Below are positions 7,180-8,398 of a stretch of 8,398 nucleotides of DNA, piece by piece. The stretch's first letter is position 1. Each line of letters begins with the position of its first letter. The DNA comes from Firmicutes bacterium UBA4845 (GTDB taxonomy: Bacteria; Bacillota; Clostridia; Tissierellales; Sedimentibacteraceae). Below the pieces are notes generated by a model. The model saw nothing but the letters and a program-made list of their open reading frames with translations. It had not been told where the DNA came from and made no database searches. The position numbers and the translations under genes were made by a program. The stretch is from NCBI GenBank assembly GCA_002399975.1, contig DHER01000117.1, forward strand, positions 1 through 8,398. Direction: 5' to 3'.

Positions 7180-7998
7180 CTACTTTGCCAATGTTACATC
7201 AGTGAAAGTATGAATAAGATTCCCGCCTTGATCAAATATTTTAATATCTACATTAGTTTGTCCATTATGATATATCATCCCTGCCTGTTCCCCTATATTA
7301 ACAATTTCTGTTTCTCCTTGGGTAATGCCATCAGAGAGCTTGTATACTACGCTAAATTTAGCTGCCTCTGGAACATTTCGTACGTTAACCGTTACATATC
7401 CAAAATTCTTCAAAAATGCATTTTCAAGGAATGTCCCAGTTATTGCTGGGTCTCCTGGTTCTTCAGGTGGTGCCCCCCCATCTACCTGGGTTGCAAGTAC
7501 ATTTATTGCTATTTTCCCAGTTTTACCTTGATACAATATATCATAATCAGTGTGAGGCCATTCTAAGCCAATCTTAAACTCTTCCAAGGTTAAAGGATTG
7601 TTCACCATAACTTTTTCTGTCCCACCAATCTTTTCCCAATTTCCTGCTACTTTTCTATATAGATACAACTTAACTGGGCTGTTTTTCCCATTAACTATTT
7701 CAAAAAGTGGATCTGATGGTGTCAATTGAATCTCATATCTAACAGGTACTTCTGTGCCTTTTTTGTCTATCACAAACGTGTATGCATCTTTGTTGATCCC
7801 TGGATATAATGGATCACCTGACAAATCAAATTCCACATCCTTATCTAAGGTGCCATTTGAATCTACTTCAAATTTTGCACCTCTTACAGCATTATTATTG
7901 CTAGCGAAATCCTTTTTAAAATACGCTACAGTTCCTACGCCCAAACTAAATGCCAAAACCGCAATAAGTACTAAAGTCACTAAGCTTTTCTTTTTCAT
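7180..7998 (-). CDS. TasA/camelysin-family secreted protein with SipW-type signal peptide
   Basis: A predicted exported fibre or matrix protein of 272 residues. Residues 1-25 are a signal peptide (MKKKS, then a hydrophobic core) ending in GVGTVA before YFKKDFASNNN. This matches the GTWA/AF-type cleavage region of TasA, normally cut by the dedicated peptidase SipW, so the mature chain probably starts at Tyr26. Residues about 26-172 carry the TasA/CalY beta-sandwich pattern: PGINKDAYTFVIDKKGTEV around 66-84 and a closing WPHTDYD...VLATQ near 147-171. An acidic, Pro-rich linker (about 173-186) leads to a second beta-rich segment (187-272) beyond the short camelysin architecture. The start at 7998 is chosen because GGGGG lies 8 nt upstream; the in-frame ATG at 8013 contains part of that site and has no site of its own. 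No SipW gene is in the window. TasA forms biofilm fibres in Bacillus; a similar role here is inferred. Confidence 0.85.
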   Translation of the reverse strand: MKKKSLVTLVLIAVLAFSLGVGTVAYFKKDFASNNNAVRGAKFEVDSNGTLDKDVEFDLSGDPLYPGINKDAYTFVIDKKGTEVPVRYEIQLTPSDPLFEIVNGKNSPVKLYLYRKVAGNWEKIGGTEKVMVNNPLTLEEFKIGLEWPHTDYDILYQGKTGKIAINVLATQVDGGAPPEEPGDPAITGTFLENAFLKNFGYVTVNVRNVPEAAKFSVVYKLSDGITQGETEIVNIGEQAGMIYHNGQTNVDIKIFDQGGNLIHTFTDVTLAK

Positions 7999-8006
7999 CT
8001 TCAATA

Positions 8007-8011
8007 CCCCC
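8007..8011 (-). promoter_or_regulatory. Ribosome binding site of the TasA-like gene, deciding its start
   Basis: GGGGG on the minus strand lies 8 nt before the ATG at 7998. The first G also belongs to an in-frame upstream ATG at 8013, so a longest-ORF call would wrongly add MGVLK to the signal peptide. With the 7998 start the N-terminus is a typical MKKKS signal sequence. Confidence 0.75.
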
Positions 8012-8039
8012 ATTTTTATTTTATTTTTCCCTGCAATTA

Positions 8040-8072
8040 ATGTACTGCGATAAAAAATAGTGCTAAGTACAT
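8040..8072 (-). promoter_or_regulatory. Bulged hairpin in the TasA-like gene leader
   Basis: ATGTACT (8066-8072) pairs perfectly with AGTACAT (8040-8046). Past a 2-nt TA bulge the stem can continue with GC/GC. The loop contains a run of six T residues. The stem lies about 30 nt upstream of the ribosome binding site, so it does not directly hide that site. It could be an RNA structural element or a DNA operator; nothing in the sequence decides between these. Confidence 0.4.
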
Positions 8073-8100
8073 GACTGCCATTTTAAGAATACTAATCTAA

Positions 8101-8116
8101 CCCTTTTCACCCCCTT
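8101..8116 (-). promoter_or_regulatory. Shine-Dalgarno-like purine block without a start codon
   Basis: The leader contains AAGGGGGTGAAAAGGG, two consecutive Shine-Dalgarno-like stretches. No ATG, GTG or TTG lies at a usable distance downstream of either; the embedded GTG overlaps the first site. Such unused ribosome-binding sequences in Gram-positive leaders can protect mRNA from 5' decay, as known for the cry3A STAB-SD. That role here is inference. Confidence 0.4.
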
Positions 8117-8152
8117 ATATAGTTTTATTTGCTTGTAACCTGCATCTACTAT

Positions 8153-8171
8153 TTACATTGCTTTATCCTTT
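8153..8171 (-). promoter_or_regulatory. Start-stop element near the 5' end of the leader
   Basis: AAAGGA (8166-8171) is followed after 7 nt by ATG TAA (8158 down to 8153). This gives a well-placed ribosome binding site whose start codon is immediately followed by a stop. It begins roughly 10 nt after the predicted transcription start, so it would be the first ribosome entry point on the mRNA. Chance occurrence cannot be excluded. Confidence 0.35.
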
Positions 8172-8188
8172 GAAAAATTCTTAAATAA

Positions 8189-8218
8189 ATTATACTATCG
8201 CATATCCATATTTGTCAA
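8189..8218 (-). promoter_or_regulatory. Consensus sigma-A promoter of the TasA-like/protease unit
   Basis: The minus strand shows TTGACA (8213-8218), an 18-bp spacer and TATAAT (8189-8194), so both hexamers are perfect. The predicted start is about 8182, giving a 5' leader of about 180 nt before the ATG at 7998. The adjacent inverted repeat CAATAT/ATATTG (8216-8233) overlaps the -35 element and could be an operator. Strong consensus hexamers combined with a long leader suggest control by a repressor or by the leader. Confidence 0.88.
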
Positions 8219-8398
8219 TATAAGTAAATATTGTAATATATTGCCCTATACGGCTGATATTTGTACGTATTGCTAACAAATGTCCCTTCATCGCAGTAAT
8301 ATGTCTAATTTTATACGCATTAATGTCCTAAAATTAAAAGAATATGGGTAACTTTGTTAAACTAATATATTATTAAAATAACTTTTTATTATACTTAT
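8219..8398. other. Gene-free AT-rich upstream region
   Basis: No ORF with a ribosome binding site and no RNA gene was recognised on either strand here. The visible content is the inverted repeat next to the promoter (to 8233), the ATGTC repeats (8280-8327) and plain AT-rich sequence from about 8340 to the window end. Any gene upstream of the promoter lies outside the window. Confidence 0.6.
8280..8327 (+). repeat. Three phased ATGTC elements upstream of the promoter
   Basis: ATGTC occurs at 8280-8284, 8301-8305 and 8323-8327, spaced 21 and 22 bp, which is two helical turns apart on one DNA face. The flanks are similar (A/T before, pyrimidines or A/T after). They lie about 60-110 bp upstream of the -35 element, a usual distance for activator sites. 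The core is short, so chance is a real alternative. Confidence 0.3.

Noticed and set aside
7177..7566. 129-codon plus-strand ORF antisense to the TasA-like gene
   Set aside because: It lies entirely opposite a well-supported coding frame, has no ribosome binding site and encodes a low-complexity hydrophobic/Tyr/Cys-rich product, typical of an antisense shadow.
8037..8081. 14-residue hydrophobic ORF (MAVMYLALFFIAVH) in the leader
   Set aside because: No ribosome binding site at a usable distance, and most of it coincides with the leader hairpin.
8211..8219. Spo0A-box-like TTTGTCAAT
   Set aside because: It is the reverse complement of the consensus -35 and its flank, so the match is explained by the promoter itself.

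Overview
The window looks like a chromosomal segment of an AT-rich, low-GC Gram-positive bacterium, most likely an anaerobic member of the Clostridia or Tissierellia. The pointers are the AT-rich intergenic DNA, strong purine-rich ribosome binding sites, a consensus housekeeping promoter, a TasA/camelysin-type protein with a SipW-type signal peptide, and a very large bacillopeptidase F-like subtilase. All three genes lie on the minus strand, so transcription runs from high to low coordinates. No tRNA, rRNA, CRISPR array, insertion sequence or prophage gene was seen.

From right to left: positions 8219-8398 hold no gene, but contain three regularly spaced ATGTC elements upstream of a consensus sigma-A promoter (8189-8218). 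A leader of about 180 nt follows. It carries a Shine-Dalgarno site directed at a start-stop codon pair, a purine-rich Shine-Dalgarno-like block with no start codon, and a bulged hairpin. Next is the TasA/camelysin-like secreted protein (7180-7998). A strong hairpin without a U-tract follows its stop codon, then a Shine-Dalgarno-led two-codon mini-ORF, then the 1806-residue secreted S8 protease (1649-7069). The protease transcript ends in a hairpin-rich 3' UTR and a long intrinsic terminator (about 1506-1545). Last comes rlmD, a TrmA/RumA-family rRNA uracil methyltransferase with its own putative extended -10 promoter, cut by the left edge just before its natural C-terminus.

The fibre-like protein and the protease probably form one transcription unit driven by the promoter at 8189-8218. 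The intervening hairpin would let the fibre-like protein be made in excess of the protease. Both products carry export signals and are built of beta-sandwich modules, so the pair may be an extracellular matrix/protease cassette. That functional coupling is inferred from adjacency and family knowledge only. rlmD is a housekeeping gene separated from the pair by a terminator and appears functionally unrelated.
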